DNA of 15,626 nucleotides, taken from positions 1 to 15,626 of the forward strand of contig MGQN01000012.1 of assembly GCA_001797845.1 (NCBI GenBank), written 5' to 3'. The notes under the pieces were generated by a model. The model had not been told where the DNA came from. It made no database searches and saw only the letters and a list, made by a program, of their open reading frames with translations. Numbering within the stretch: the stretch's first letter is position 1; each line of letters opens with the position of its first letter. This document shows positions 1 to 7,286 of this stretch, piece after piece. Made by a program: the position numbers and the translations under genes. The stretch is from Deltaproteobacteria bacterium RBG_16_44_11. Lineage in GTDB: Bacteria > Desulfobacterota > Syntrophia > Syntrophales > Smithellaceae.

Positions 1-176
1 TCTCCATATACATGCTCCGCCTTATCGTTCACTGTAATATGGTCTAACGACACAATCCTCACCTGGGCTTCCGCACTACTGAGGAGAGTCACAATTTCTC
101 TTCCAATTAAACCTGTTCCTCCAGTTACAAGAACATTTTTCCTAGCGAAGCCTTCCAGCACCTCGTCTTTTATCAA
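1..176 (-). CDS. NAD-dependent epimerase/dehydratase-like SDR, N-terminal part (cut by left window edge)
   Basis: Only the first ~58 codons are inside the window. The start is a TTG at 174-176, preceded by AGGAG at 185-189 (8-nt spacer); an in-frame stop lies just upstream and there is no usable ATG. The visible protein has a Rossmann nucleotide-binding loop TGGTGLIG followed by a beta strand ending in RIVSLD, as in extended short-chain dehydrogenases acting on nucleotide sugars. It resembles the N-terminus of the SDR at 5158-6153 (K-x-VLV-x-GGTG-x-IG and IVS-hydrophobic-D in register), so the two are probably paralogues. It is the last visible gene of the minus-strand operon, 18 nt after the methyltransferase stop. 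Catalytic residues and substrate cannot be judged because the rest lies outside the window. Confidence 0.85.
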   Translation of the reverse strand, partial: MIKDEVLEGFARKNVLVTGGTGLIGREIVTLLSSAEAQVRIVSLDHITVNDKAEHVYG

Positions 177-194
177 ATCGATTTCTCCTAAATT

Positions 195-953
195 TTATTC
201 AATCACAAAGTACGATACACGAGATGCATATCGAAAACGTTTTAACTTTATGTTATTTAACCCAAACACTTCATTTAATGCCGCAGTTTCGCCTGGTGAA
301 TCGTGATCATTTAATTCATCAAAACCCAAAACACTTCCTTTTATTAAATGTGGTTTTATTAGTTCTAAACATTTTTTTGTAGGTTCATACAGATCAAAAT
401 CAAAGTAGGCCAAAGCAACTATTGTTTCCGGAAAGTCATCGAGATACTTTTTGAACTGTAACGTTGCATCTCCTGCAATAGTTTCAAACCTCTTTATATG
501 TCCAAGAGGATTGTCACTTTCTTGAAACTCTAATATCTTCTCCAAATAATCCTTGTAATTTTTTGTTACAGATAAATTTCCTTCTTTCATCAAGCCCGAT
601 TTTCCATCTTTTGAGTGAACAACCGGAAAACCCTCGAAAGTGTCAAATATAACAATTTTTCTGTGCCGGTTAAATGTATCATATATTCCCCGCATAGCTG
701 CAAATAGAGATGCGTTTTGACCCCAACGAGTTCCAAGCTCAATAATTATTCCGGGTATATCGACAATTTGTGTATAAATATGGTGTAAAAAAAGGATGCG
801 AGACAGCAGCTTTGAATTTAAAAATAAACCTAAATTGGACATAATTTCATCATCAGGGATAGGGCATTTTTTAAATAAGTTTAAAAACTCTTTTCTCATG
901 ATTTGCTCGTTTTGACTCTCATACACAATATTACCAAATTTAGACTTTTCCAT
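195..953 (-). CDS. TylF/Methyltransf_24-like class I SAM-dependent methyltransferase
   Basis: A 252-aa protein. The SAM-binding motif I is IELGTRWGQNASLF at residues 71-84, an acidic end of strand 2 lies at VIFDTFEGFP (D104), and a later FDFDLYEPT block (184-192) resembles the metal/acid region of TylF/MycF-type sugar O-methyltransferases. The start at 953 is chosen over an upstream ATG at 1019 because AGGAG at 962-966 sits 8 nt before it and because the longer form would run into the preceding AKR gene. The operon context points to methylation of a sugar or sugar-linked intermediate, which is inference. Relatives of this sequence type are sometimes annotated as crotonobetainyl-CoA:carnitine CoA-transferases; the motifs seen here do not support that. 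The gene is strikingly AT-rich (about one third G+C in places), poorer than its neighbours, which may reflect separate acquisition. Confidence 0.75.
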   Translation of the reverse strand: MEKSKFGNIVYESQNEQIMRKEFLNLFKKCPIPDDEIMSNLGLFLNSKLLSRILFLHHIYTQIVDIPGIIIELGTRWGQNASLFAAMRGIYDTFNRHRKIVIFDTFEGFPVVHSKDGKSGLMKEGNLSVTKNYKDYLEKILEFQESDNPLGHIKRFETIAGDATLQFKKYLDDFPETIVALAYFDFDLYEPTKKCLELIKPHLIKGSVLGFDELNDHDSPGETAALNEVFGLNNIKLKRFRYASRVSYFVIE

Positions 954-972
954 TTCAAACACTCCTAATATT

Positions 973-2109
973 TTATTCTTTTGCCAATGCTGGTATAGGC
1001 TTTTCCCTTCCGTATGCAATAACCCAGGCCCAGTATTTTCGAAGCTGTCCTAAAAAGTCATACGGATCAAGTTTATAAAGATATCTTCCTTGCGGATCGT
1101 TGTAACTTATCAATTGAATGGGTTTAGCCGATTTCCGTTTAACCAAGTCCTGTGCCAGCAATTCAGGGCTGGGAATAAGATCAGCCGCATTTTTTAATGC
1201 CTCCTCGATGGACGCGTAGGTCGGCCTTCCATCAGGACTATTAATGGAAATCCTATCGATAGGAATGTAAACAACTTCAGGCATTGCAAATTTGTCAATG
1301 ATGGCAAGGTCATCGGGATCGATAACAAAATCAGTAGATTCTGCGTTCTCCTTGATATGCTGCATATTGGCTGCTTTCGTTATGGCAATGACTTGTGATT
1401 TAGATACGAGCCATCTCAGCGCTAACTGGAAAAAGCTCTTTTGGTATTTTTCCGCCAAAACTTTTAGGCACTGCAAAGCGTAAGAATCTAAAGACAATTT
1501 GCCTTGTCCTAAAGGGCTATAAGCGAGCACACTTATACTTTTTTGCTGGCAATATGGCAATGTTTCATTTTCCGGCGAGCGGTCAATAAGGTTATACTCC
1601 ACCTGATTTGACACAATTCCCGGTGGAAAGAAATTTTGCATTTCCCGCAGATCGTCTATGCTAAAATTACTTACACCCACGTAACGCACTTTACCATCAC
1701 TGACCAACTGGGTAAGCGCCGCTACCACCGGTTCTATAGGTATGAGCGGATTGGGAAAATGAATTTGGTACAAATCAATATGATCAGTATCCAATCTCCG
1801 TAAACTTCCCTCCGCCGCCGCCAAAATTGCCGAAGAGGTGTCATTCCCTTGGGGATTGAACTTGGTGGCCACGACGACTTTTTCTCTTATGCCCTTGATG
1901 GCTTGGCATACCAACTCCTCCGATAGTCCGCCACCATAGAGATCGGCTGGATCAATAAAGTTCATTCCCATCTCGATGCCTATCCGCCAGCCTCTGATTC
2001 GCTCCTTCGCCTTATCATCATCATACCAGGCGTAAGACCCGACGTGTGTTGCTCCCTGGCCAATTACTGATATTTTCAAGTTGGTGGAACCAAGATTTTT
2101 GTATAGCAT
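973..2109 (-). CDS. Aldo/keto reductase with C-terminal ParB/sulfiredoxin-like domain (AKR copy 1)
   Basis: A 378-aa protein. Residues 1 to ~275 form an AKR TIM barrel with the full catalytic tetrad: D53 and Y58 (FIDPADLYG), K83 (ATKF) and H117 (YQIHFPN). It also carries the family pattern DGKVRYVGVSNF and a YSPLGQG strand. Such enzymes reduce carbonyls with NAD(P)H, here presumably a keto-sugar. Residues ~278-378 are an extension not found in ordinary AKRs: an IPIDRISI strand, EEAL helix, PSPELLAQDL, KPIQLI, then LRKYWAWVIAYG and IPAL. That order resembles the ParB N-terminal/sulfiredoxin fold (inference). The same extension is on the AKR at 6165-7286. The start is ATG at 2109, overlapping the upstream TGA by one base (TGATG), so translational coupling is likely; a GTG at 2112 is the alternative. 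Confidence 0.85.
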   Translation of the reverse strand: MLYKNLGSTNLKISVIGQGATHVGSYAWYDDDKAKERIRGWRIGIEMGMNFIDPADLYGGGLSEELVCQAIKGIREKVVVATKFNPQGNDTSSAILAAAEGSLRRLDTDHIDLYQIHFPNPLIPIEPVVAALTQLVSDGKVRYVGVSNFSIDDLREMQNFFPPGIVSNQVEYNLIDRSPENETLPYCQQKSISVLAYSPLGQGKLSLDSYALQCLKVLAEKYQKSFFQLALRWLVSKSQVIAITKAANMQHIKENAESTDFVIDPDDLAIIDKFAMPEVVYIPIDRISINSPDGRPTYASIEEALKNAADLIPSPELLAQDLVKRKSAKPIQLISYNDPQGRYLYKLDPYDFLGQLRKYWAWVIAYGREKPIPALAKE

Positions 2110-4073
2110 CACTTTATGCTTTCATCCCCGCTAAACTTGGGCAGGCTATCTTTTACATATGTGCTATGGATTGTTTTCTCCATTTCAGGAACTTCGGATG
2201 GCATGATCTCATCGAGTCTGCATATCCGGTCTTCCGACACACCTAACGATTGTAAATGAGAATACACCCTGTTTGCATACCGGGTTAATGGGATTAGAAA
2301 AAAAACCTCAAAAGGGATGCTTTCAATATTTTCCTTGGAACGCTTTATCACGTTAAAATCAAGATACGGCAGGCCCACTTTTGAATCATCGATATCCATG
2401 ACTCCAATAATATGAACACCGGCAAGGAAAATCTCCGACATGGCCTGGAATTCCGCCGCGTCCATGCACGGTGTTACAATAACCGGACACGCACCGTGCT
2501 TGATGCGTTCAAAAACTTTCCGGTTGCGCGCATAATCATTTTTTACATGCTCAAACACCATGGGGGAAATGTTCATGGGCTGGTTACAATGGCGGCAGGC
2601 TATTTTAAATATACCAAGAATGCGTTGCTTAAAACGCTGATAGATATTCACTGCGCCGCAATGGGGACATTCGATCTTCAGCCGGTAACCTTTCTCACCT
2701 TCAGAAGAACTTTCCAGACATTTGCCAAAATGATCATTTAAGATGATTGCCTTCATGACTTCTTTTTTCAGATGGAACCATTCGATAGGGTTCATGGAAG
2801 TCATATTGGGCGGTCTGTTAATGCAAGCATCTAAAAAATCCAACTGCTGACGATGTGCAAGGTCTCGTTTGTTAACCTCTTGTTCCCACAAAACAGATCC
2901 TGGGTATGGACGAACATACCCCATCGTAAGATGATAATCCCGATGCTTTTTCCAGAAAGTAAGTGTTTCCTCCGCTGTATTTAAGGTTTCAGCAGGATCA
3001 CCAAAAATGAAATAGGCCTGCATACCAATGCCCGCTTTGCGAGTCAAAATCATTGCCCGCTCGATTTGTGCGGCATTGATATGCTTATTCATGCTCTTCA
3101 ACACCTCATTGTTTATGCTTTCAAAGCCGTAACTAACCACAAAACACCCGGCATCTTTGAGATGTTTCAGCAACTCGTCATCGATAGTATCCACTCGCAA
3201 CTGGCACATCCATCGAACCGGGCGCGACAATTGTTTTAGCCTGTGACATATTTCAAAAAGACGCTCTCTTTTCAGAGATAAGAGTTCGTCAAAAATCGCC
3301 AGATTGCGCACGTCGTATTTATCGACAACATGTTCCACTTCGGCGATAAAATCATCTACTGATCGGCTGCGGTAGCGCTGACCTAATGGATGATAACAAA
3401 ACGTGCAGGAAAAGGGACATCCTCTACTCGAAATTATTGGATAAAATCTTGGCTCGTCATCAATATATAAATACAAGTTATCATTGGGCTGCTGGCGTGA
3501 TAGGTATGTCTGGATATCAAATCCCTCCACATCGGGCCATGCACATTGGTCAAGATCTAAAATCGGTGCTCTCGGTTCAGTCAAGACCATGGGGCCTCCG
3601 TTGATGCGATAGCCAATTCCATTCACACTCTTACAGTCGTAGCTGCCATTCTCAATGGCGCCGGTCAGTTCTACGATGGTGATTTCTCCTTCTCCCAATA
3701 CCATGTAATCAGGCTGGAGATAATCATACATCATCTCTGGGGATGCCGTTACCACTCCTCCGCCAATAATGACCTTTCCCGTTGAATCAATAGTCCTCAC
3801 CGCATCAACAATTTCTTTGATGGATCGATAATGTGCGGATAAACCTCCTGTTAAAATGTACCTGTAAAATCGGCCTTTCATGAACTTGGCCAATAATTCA
3901 TTAACGCTACCTCCATAATGATTCAAATTAATGACATCAACGCTATATCCTGCTTTTTTTAAGGATGCCGATACATAAGCCAATCCTAATGGAAATTCAT
4001 AATAACCACGTTCCGCATACGGCCCATAACGGGGAACCACCATAACGATTTTCGCATGTCCAAATTCTTCCAT
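2109..4073 (-). CDS. Radical SAM protein with B12-binding-type N-terminal domain and zinc-ribbon/Rossmann-like C-terminus
   Basis: A 654-aa protein. Residues ~8-135 look like the Rossmann-type cobalamin-binding domain of class B radical SAM enzymes (PLGLAYVSASLKKAGYSVDVI, then VIIGGG and VLGEGE). No DxHxxG cobalt-ligand motif is seen, as is common in this class. The 4Fe-4S/SAM motif CPFSCTFC gives C219, C223 and C226, and the radical SAM barrel runs to ~400. After it come two CxxC pairs (C469/C472 and C493/C496), a probable zinc ribbon. A Rossmann-like segment follows (~528-620: VIVTPC, GVMDIDDSKVG, VFFLIPLTRYANRVYSHLQSLGV) that recalls accessory domains of sugar-modifying proteins. Start: ATG at 4073, with AAGGTGA at 4079-4085 five nt upstream; a GTG at 4082 lacks a ribosome-binding site. 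Substrate unknown; methylation or rearrangement of a sugar precursor is inference. Confidence 0.85.
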   Translation of the reverse strand: MEEFGHAKIVMVVPRYGPYAERGYYEFPLGLAYVSASLKKAGYSVDVINLNHYGGSVNELLAKFMKGRFYRYILTGGLSAHYRSIKEIVDAVRTIDSTGKVIIGGGVVTASPEMMYDYLQPDYMVLGEGEITIVELTGAIENGSYDCKSVNGIGYRINGGPMVLTEPRAPILDLDQCAWPDVEGFDIQTYLSRQQPNDNLYLYIDDEPRFYPIISSRGCPFSCTFCYHPLGQRYRSRSVDDFIAEVEHVVDKYDVRNLAIFDELLSLKRERLFEICHRLKQLSRPVRWMCQLRVDTIDDELLKHLKDAGCFVVSYGFESINNEVLKSMNKHINAAQIERAMILTRKAGIGMQAYFIFGDPAETLNTAEETLTFWKKHRDYHLTMGYVRPYPGSVLWEQEVNKRDLAHRQQLDFLDACINRPPNMTSMNPIEWFHLKKEVMKAIILNDHFGKCLESSSEGEKGYRLKIECPHCGAVNIYQRFKQRILGIFKIACRHCNQPMNISPMVFEHVKNDYARNRKVFERIKHGACPVIVTPCMDAAEFQAMSEIFLAGVHIIGVMDIDDSKVGLPYLDFNVIKRSKENIESIPFEVFFLIPLTRYANRVYSHLQSLGVSEDRICRLDEIMPSEVPEMEKTIHSTYVKDSLPKFSGDESIK

Positions 4074-4078
4074 AACGA

Positions 4079-4500
4079 TCACCTTGATACCGGCTGCCAG
4101 ACTACGAACGAATAACCCTCATGATATTGACGCCCAAATGTTCGCTGCACCTGCAGAATCCGAATTTTTCCTTGCTTTTCATTTTCCCGCAAGGCGTCCA
4201 AAAAACCTGTCAAATAACGACGCTGCTTGGTGTATTGCAGCGTAATGAAATCAGCGGCAGTCTCTCTCTTGTATATAGCTCATTATTATCCGCCACGTCT
4301 TCTTCCAGTGTTAAAAGTATTTTATATTTACTGTCCAGTTGTAAAAAACAATAAGAGTCGAATGGATGCACTCGTGAAATGTCGATCACACCCGCAAAAA
4401 TGCCCTTCGGGATCAATTTTTTCGCTGCACCGCACGCTGCATCCGTCATAATCCCTGATGAAACGATTGCGACACGCCTGCCGGCAATAACCTCTCTCAT
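4079..4500 (-). pseudogene. Transketolase C-terminal-domain-like gene, interrupted by a frameshift
   Basis: The ATG at 4498-4500 overlaps the preceding stop (ATGA). The first ~80 residues (GRRVAIVSSGIMTDAA, VIDISRVHPFD, KILLTLEED) follow the pattern of a transketolase C-terminal domain and align by eye with the C-domain of the intact subunit at 7283-8215. That frame stops at 4210. A second frame is open from 4279 to a TGA at 4079-4081 and looks coding (residues such as RYLTGFLDAL, QVQRTFG and EGYSFVVWQP), but it has no start codon. The two frames join near 4261-4270, where the strand carries a GA dinucleotide run; a two-base change there would fuse them into one ~137-aa protein. The tail is not transketolase-like and I do not recognise it. 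A sequencing error, a real mutation or recoding are all possible. Confidence 0.5.
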
Positions 4501-4706
4501 AGTTGCTCCATATTCGGACTGATAATTTTACACGTTGGGGCAAACACATTTCTCCATGCACAAATAAACCTATACTCTTGCAGCATCTTTTTTTCCGATA
4601 AAGTCGAATACGAGAAATCACCGTCCCGCATGACCTGTAAGCATGCGGGTGGAAGTGTACCTTTGCAACCCAGCAGTTTCTGAAAATCAGAAATCCCTAA
4701 AATCAT
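4497..4706 (-). CDS. Small unrecognised ORF upstream of the transketolase-like fragment
   Basis: A 69-aa ORF in the gap between the 143-aa gene and the frameshifted gene. Its ATG at 4706 follows an AAAGGGAACGGG stretch that can act as a weak ribosome-binding site, 16 nt after the upstream stop, and its TGA overlaps the next ATG (ATGA). The protein is soluble-looking, with GDFSYSTLSEKKMLQEYRFI in the middle; I do not recognise a family. It is too short and too dissimilar to be the pyrimidine-binding domain that would normally precede a transketolase C-domain. It may be a small gene or the remnant N-terminus of the disrupted gene that follows. Confidence 0.4.
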   Translation of the reverse strand: MILGISDFQKLLGCKGTLPPACLQVMRDGDFSYSTLSEKKMLQEYRFICAWRNVFAPTCKIISPNMEQL

Positions 4707-4722
4707 CGCTTACCCGTTCCCT

Positions 4723-5154
4723 TTAAATGCTTATGTCCCATCCATCCAATCCGTCAGTGTTGAAATTCGAGCGGAGCGAAGCAGCATCCTTATCACCGCT
4801 GATAACCAACAAATGGTTCTTTAACTGATTTCGAATACCATTGAGCTGATGGGAAAGTTTCAACAATTCCATATATCGGTCCGGCGCGTTAATTCTATGA
4901 CTCTCCATCGTCTCCTTATTGTTCCAAATATGCAGATTAAGTTGAGCTAATGCGATTATCACACGAAGTAATCGAGCATCAAGCTTGATGTCTTTCTCCC
5001 GAATGATCGTATCAAGATCATGTTCAATTCGCTTTATCTCTTCTCTAATCGCCGGTTTTTCTCCCTGGAAGGCAATTTCCTTAATCTGATCGACGGTCAG
5101 TCTGTCTATTAACTCAGCTAAAGGCGGTAAAAAACACCGTTTACTTTCACTCAT
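4723..5154 (-). CDS. Unrecognised 143-aa mostly helical protein of the sugar operon
   Basis: A strong ribosome-binding site (GGGAG, about 7 nt before the ATG at 5154) and only a 3-nt gap from the preceding SDR make this a convincing operon member. The sequence is soluble, without a signal peptide or membrane segment, and appears mainly alpha-helical. Recognisable blocks are PPLAELIDRLTVDQIKEI (N-terminal), a charged helical stretch IKRIEHDLDTIIREKDI, LLRVIIALAQLNLHIWNNKE, and LLKLSHQLNGIRNQLKNHLL near the C-terminus. I cannot assign a family or function. The Trp/Asn-rich LNLHIWNNKE and HQLNGIRNQ blocks look like conserved signatures and would make good search seeds. Context suggests a role in sugar precursor synthesis or as a partner of a neighbouring enzyme. 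Confidence 0.7.
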   Translation of the reverse strand: MSESKRCFLPPLAELIDRLTVDQIKEIAFQGEKPAIREEIKRIEHDLDTIIREKDIKLDARLLRVIIALAQLNLHIWNNKETMESHRINAPDRYMELLKLSHQLNGIRNQLKNHLLVISGDKDAASLRSNFNTDGLDGWDISI

Positions 5155-5157
5155 ACC

Positions 5158-6153
5158 TTATCTCCCTTTCAGATCGGCAAGTTCCCGGTGTTTCCTAAAC
5201 CAGGAAATTGTTTTTTCTATGCCTTCTTGCAAAGACACGTTCGGCCGAAAGCCGATGACCTCAGACGCTTTCTCGATAGAGAGAATACGAACAGGGTCGC
5301 CGGTTGGTTTATCAAGACACCACTCAATATGCGGAAATGACTTCATACAAGCGCATACGGTCTCCACGACCTCTCTAATCGAGATTCCTTTTCCACAGCC
5401 AAGGTTCAACGGAATACAAGGTGGCGCCTTTTCCAACGCAGTGAGCAGCCAATCTGCCAAATCCTCGGCGTAAATGAAATCACGCTGAACCGTGCCATCG
5501 CCCCATACTTTTAACGGGTTCTCTCCATCCATGACCCGTCGAATAATAGCCGGAATGACTTGGGCTGTAGAAGGATTAAAATCGTCATATGGCCCGTATA
5601 CATTTGAAGGCCTTACTATACGCACAGCATCCCAACCATGTTCGAGGAGGTAAGCCTCTCCTTGTACTTCTCCAATGCGTTTTGCCAACCCGGGAATGCG
5701 ATCATTCTGCATCGGCATACCGTCCCATACGGTATCCTCTCGCTTTGGAACCTCGGCACGAGGATACTCGCAGATACTTCCGATATAAAGAAATCGCGTC
5801 ACTTGGTTGCGGAAGGCCGCTTCCATCAGATTTGTTTGAAACCAGAGCATCGGAATGAGATAACTAGCAACTTTTTTCTGCCCGATACCAACGGATCCTT
5901 TGATGCCCACTAAATTGAACACATAGTCCATCCCTTTGGTCGCCGTCAGACAGTTGTCAAATTTTGTCAAATCCAGCCGATCAAAATTGGCACCTTCAGG
6001 AAGTACGCGACGTGCGTAATTTTCACTATCCATTGATACTATATGAACACTTGCATTACACTTCATTAAACGAGCTACAACAGGAATGCCGATTGTTCCC
6101 GTTCCGCCCGCGACGAGAACTTTCTTCCCTTTATAAAAATCAACAAGGCTCAT
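5158..6153 (-). CDS. NAD-dependent epimerase/dehydratase-family SDR lacking the catalytic tyrosine
   Basis: A 331-aa extended SDR. The nucleotide-binding loop GGTGTIG is at residues 16-22, followed by HIVSMD. The core includes FLYIGSICEYP (S125 region), the sugar-nucleotide signature VRPSNVYGPYD and QRDFIYAEDLADWLL, typical of UDP/GDP-sugar epimerases, dehydratases and reductases. The usual YxxxK catalytic pair is not intact: the equivalent segment reads DRIPGLAKRIGE, so K158 is present but Pro154 stands where Tyr is expected. The enzyme may be inactive in redox chemistry, use another acid, or act as a scaffold. Start ATG at 6153 is supported by AAAGGA about 7 nt upstream; a longer reading from 6225 would overlap the AKR. 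The gap to the upstream AKR is 11 nt. It is a likely paralogue of the SDR at the left edge. Confidence 0.88.
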   Translation of the reverse strand: MSLVDFYKGKKVLVAGGTGTIGIPVVARLMKCNASVHIVSMDSENYARRVLPEGANFDRLDLTKFDNCLTATKGMDYVFNLVGIKGSVGIGQKKVASYLIPMLWFQTNLMEAAFRNQVTRFLYIGSICEYPRAEVPKREDTVWDGMPMQNDRIPGLAKRIGEVQGEAYLLEHGWDAVRIVRPSNVYGPYDDFNPSTAQVIPAIIRRVMDGENPLKVWGDGTVQRDFIYAEDLADWLLTALEKAPPCIPLNLGCGKGISIREVVETVCACMKSFPHIEWCLDKPTGDPVRILSIEKASEVIGFRPNVSLQEGIEKTISWFRKHRELADLKGR

Positions 6154-6164
6154 TGAACATCCTT

Positions 6165-7286
6165 TTAATTTTTGATTATTGATGGGATAGAAACATCTTT
6201 TCCATAGGCAATAACCCAAGCCCAATATCTGAGCTTGCCTTCAACAACTTCATAACGCAGATTCCCTTTGACATTTGAATCAATAGATATTTTGATAGGT
6301 TTCAGGGTTTCGCCAGCCTTGATCTGCAAAGCAAGTTCAGACGGACTGGGTGTCAGTCCGTAACAATTTTCACAGGCCTCTTCCAATGTTGTGTAAGCTT
6401 TCTGTGAATTATCAATTTTTATCGACATGAGAGATGCAGGGATATTCTTTACATCATTGGCGAAGATTGAGGATATTGCATCAATATCTTCAGGGGCCAA
6501 CATCAGGTCGCCTATTTTTGCATTTTCCAGCAAGTGTTGTTCGTTAGATGTCCGCATCACAACCATAGTTCCCTCCTGCCTGGTCAACCAAGAAAGAACC
6601 AGTTGAGTGGAAGAAAGGGAATATTTCTCTGCCATCTCTTCGATCCTGATTAACCGTTCATCTTTTCTTCCCAGCCTCGTATGGGCAAGTGGACTATACC
6701 CGATAAACGTCATCCCGTTGTCCCTGCAAAATGGGATAAAATGGGATTCGGCTGTGCGGTCAAGGAGATTATATTCGTGCTGGATGGATACCGGCGGGAT
6801 GTTCAAGAGGAATGACCGTGCCTTCTTTGCTTCTTCGATAGTACAATTGCTCAATCCGATATGCCGTACCTTGCCGTCATTGACGAGTTTTTCCATCGCC
6901 CGCAATGTTTCCTCCAGTGGAATTTGCGGATTCGGCCAATGCGTCTGAAACAGGTCAACCCTGTCTGTTTTGAGTCTCCTGAGGCTTTCTTCAGCGGATC
7001 TTAAGACATCCGCATATGAGCTCTTTTCCGGTGGGAATTTTGTGGCAATGAAAACCTTGTTTCTGATATTTGCAATAGCCATTCCCAGGGCTTCTTCTGC
7101 CTGTCCTGAGCCATAATCATAGGCAACATCGATGAATGTCATGCCCAGGTCAACACCAAGACGCAGAAGCCTTTCATCCTCACTACCATATATGGCGGTC
7201 TTAGCCTGATTGCCTATTCCTTTACCCATGCCAAGCCCGACTACGGGAATTGCCTCACTTGAGGTACCAAGAAATGTATATTTCAT
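6165..7286 (-). CDS. Aldo/keto reductase with C-terminal ParB/sulfiredoxin-like domain (AKR copy 2)
   Basis: A 373-aa protein. The AKR barrel carries D53 and Y58 (FIDVAYDYG), K83 (ATKF) and H116 (FQTHWPN), so the catalytic tetrad is complete. The LVNDGKVRHIGLSN and YNLLDRTAESHFIPFC blocks match those of AKR copy 1 (973-2109). Residues ~278-373 are the same kind of extra C-terminal domain: NIPASLMSI, a TLEEACEN helix, PSPSELALQI, KPIKIS, then GKLRYWAWVIAYG (ending near residue 362) and IPSIIKN. The core LRYWAWVIAYG is nearly identical in the two copies although the barrels have diverged. The start ATG at 7286 overlaps the transketolase stop (ATGA); a GTG two codons upstream is less likely. Predicted role: NAD(P)H-dependent reduction of a keto intermediate made by neighbouring enzymes. 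Confidence 0.87.
   Translation of the reverse strand: MKYTFLGTSSEAIPVVGLGMGKGIGNQAKTAIYGSEDERLLRLGVDLGMTFIDVAYDYGSGQAEEALGMAIANIRNKVFIATKFPPEKSSYADVLRSAEESLRRLKTDRVDLFQTHWPNPQIPLEETLRAMEKLVNDGKVRHIGLSNCTIEEAKKARSFLLNIPPVSIQHEYNLLDRTAESHFIPFCRDNGMTFIGYSPLAHTRLGRKDERLIRIEEMAEKYSLSSTQLVLSWLTRQEGTMVVMRTSNEQHLLENAKIGDLMLAPEDIDAISSIFANDVKNIPASLMSIKIDNSQKAYTTLEEACENCYGLTPSPSELALQIKAGETLKPIKISIDSNVKGNLRYEVVEGKLRYWAWVIAYGKDVSIPSIIKN

Noticed and set aside
954..1019. Longer N-terminus for the methyltransferase
   Set aside because: It would overlap the AKR coding sequence and lacks the AGGAG that precedes the ATG at 953.
4588..4594. A-AAA-AAG slippery heptamer in frame within the 69-aa ORF, suggesting programmed -1 frameshifting
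   Set aside because: The -1 frame hits a TAG a few codons later and does not reach the transketolase-like frame, so no useful fusion protein would result.
6154..6225. Longer N-terminus for the SDR at 5158-6153
   Set aside because: It overlaps the end of the AKR; a ribosome-binding site and a normal SDR N-terminus support the ATG at 6153.
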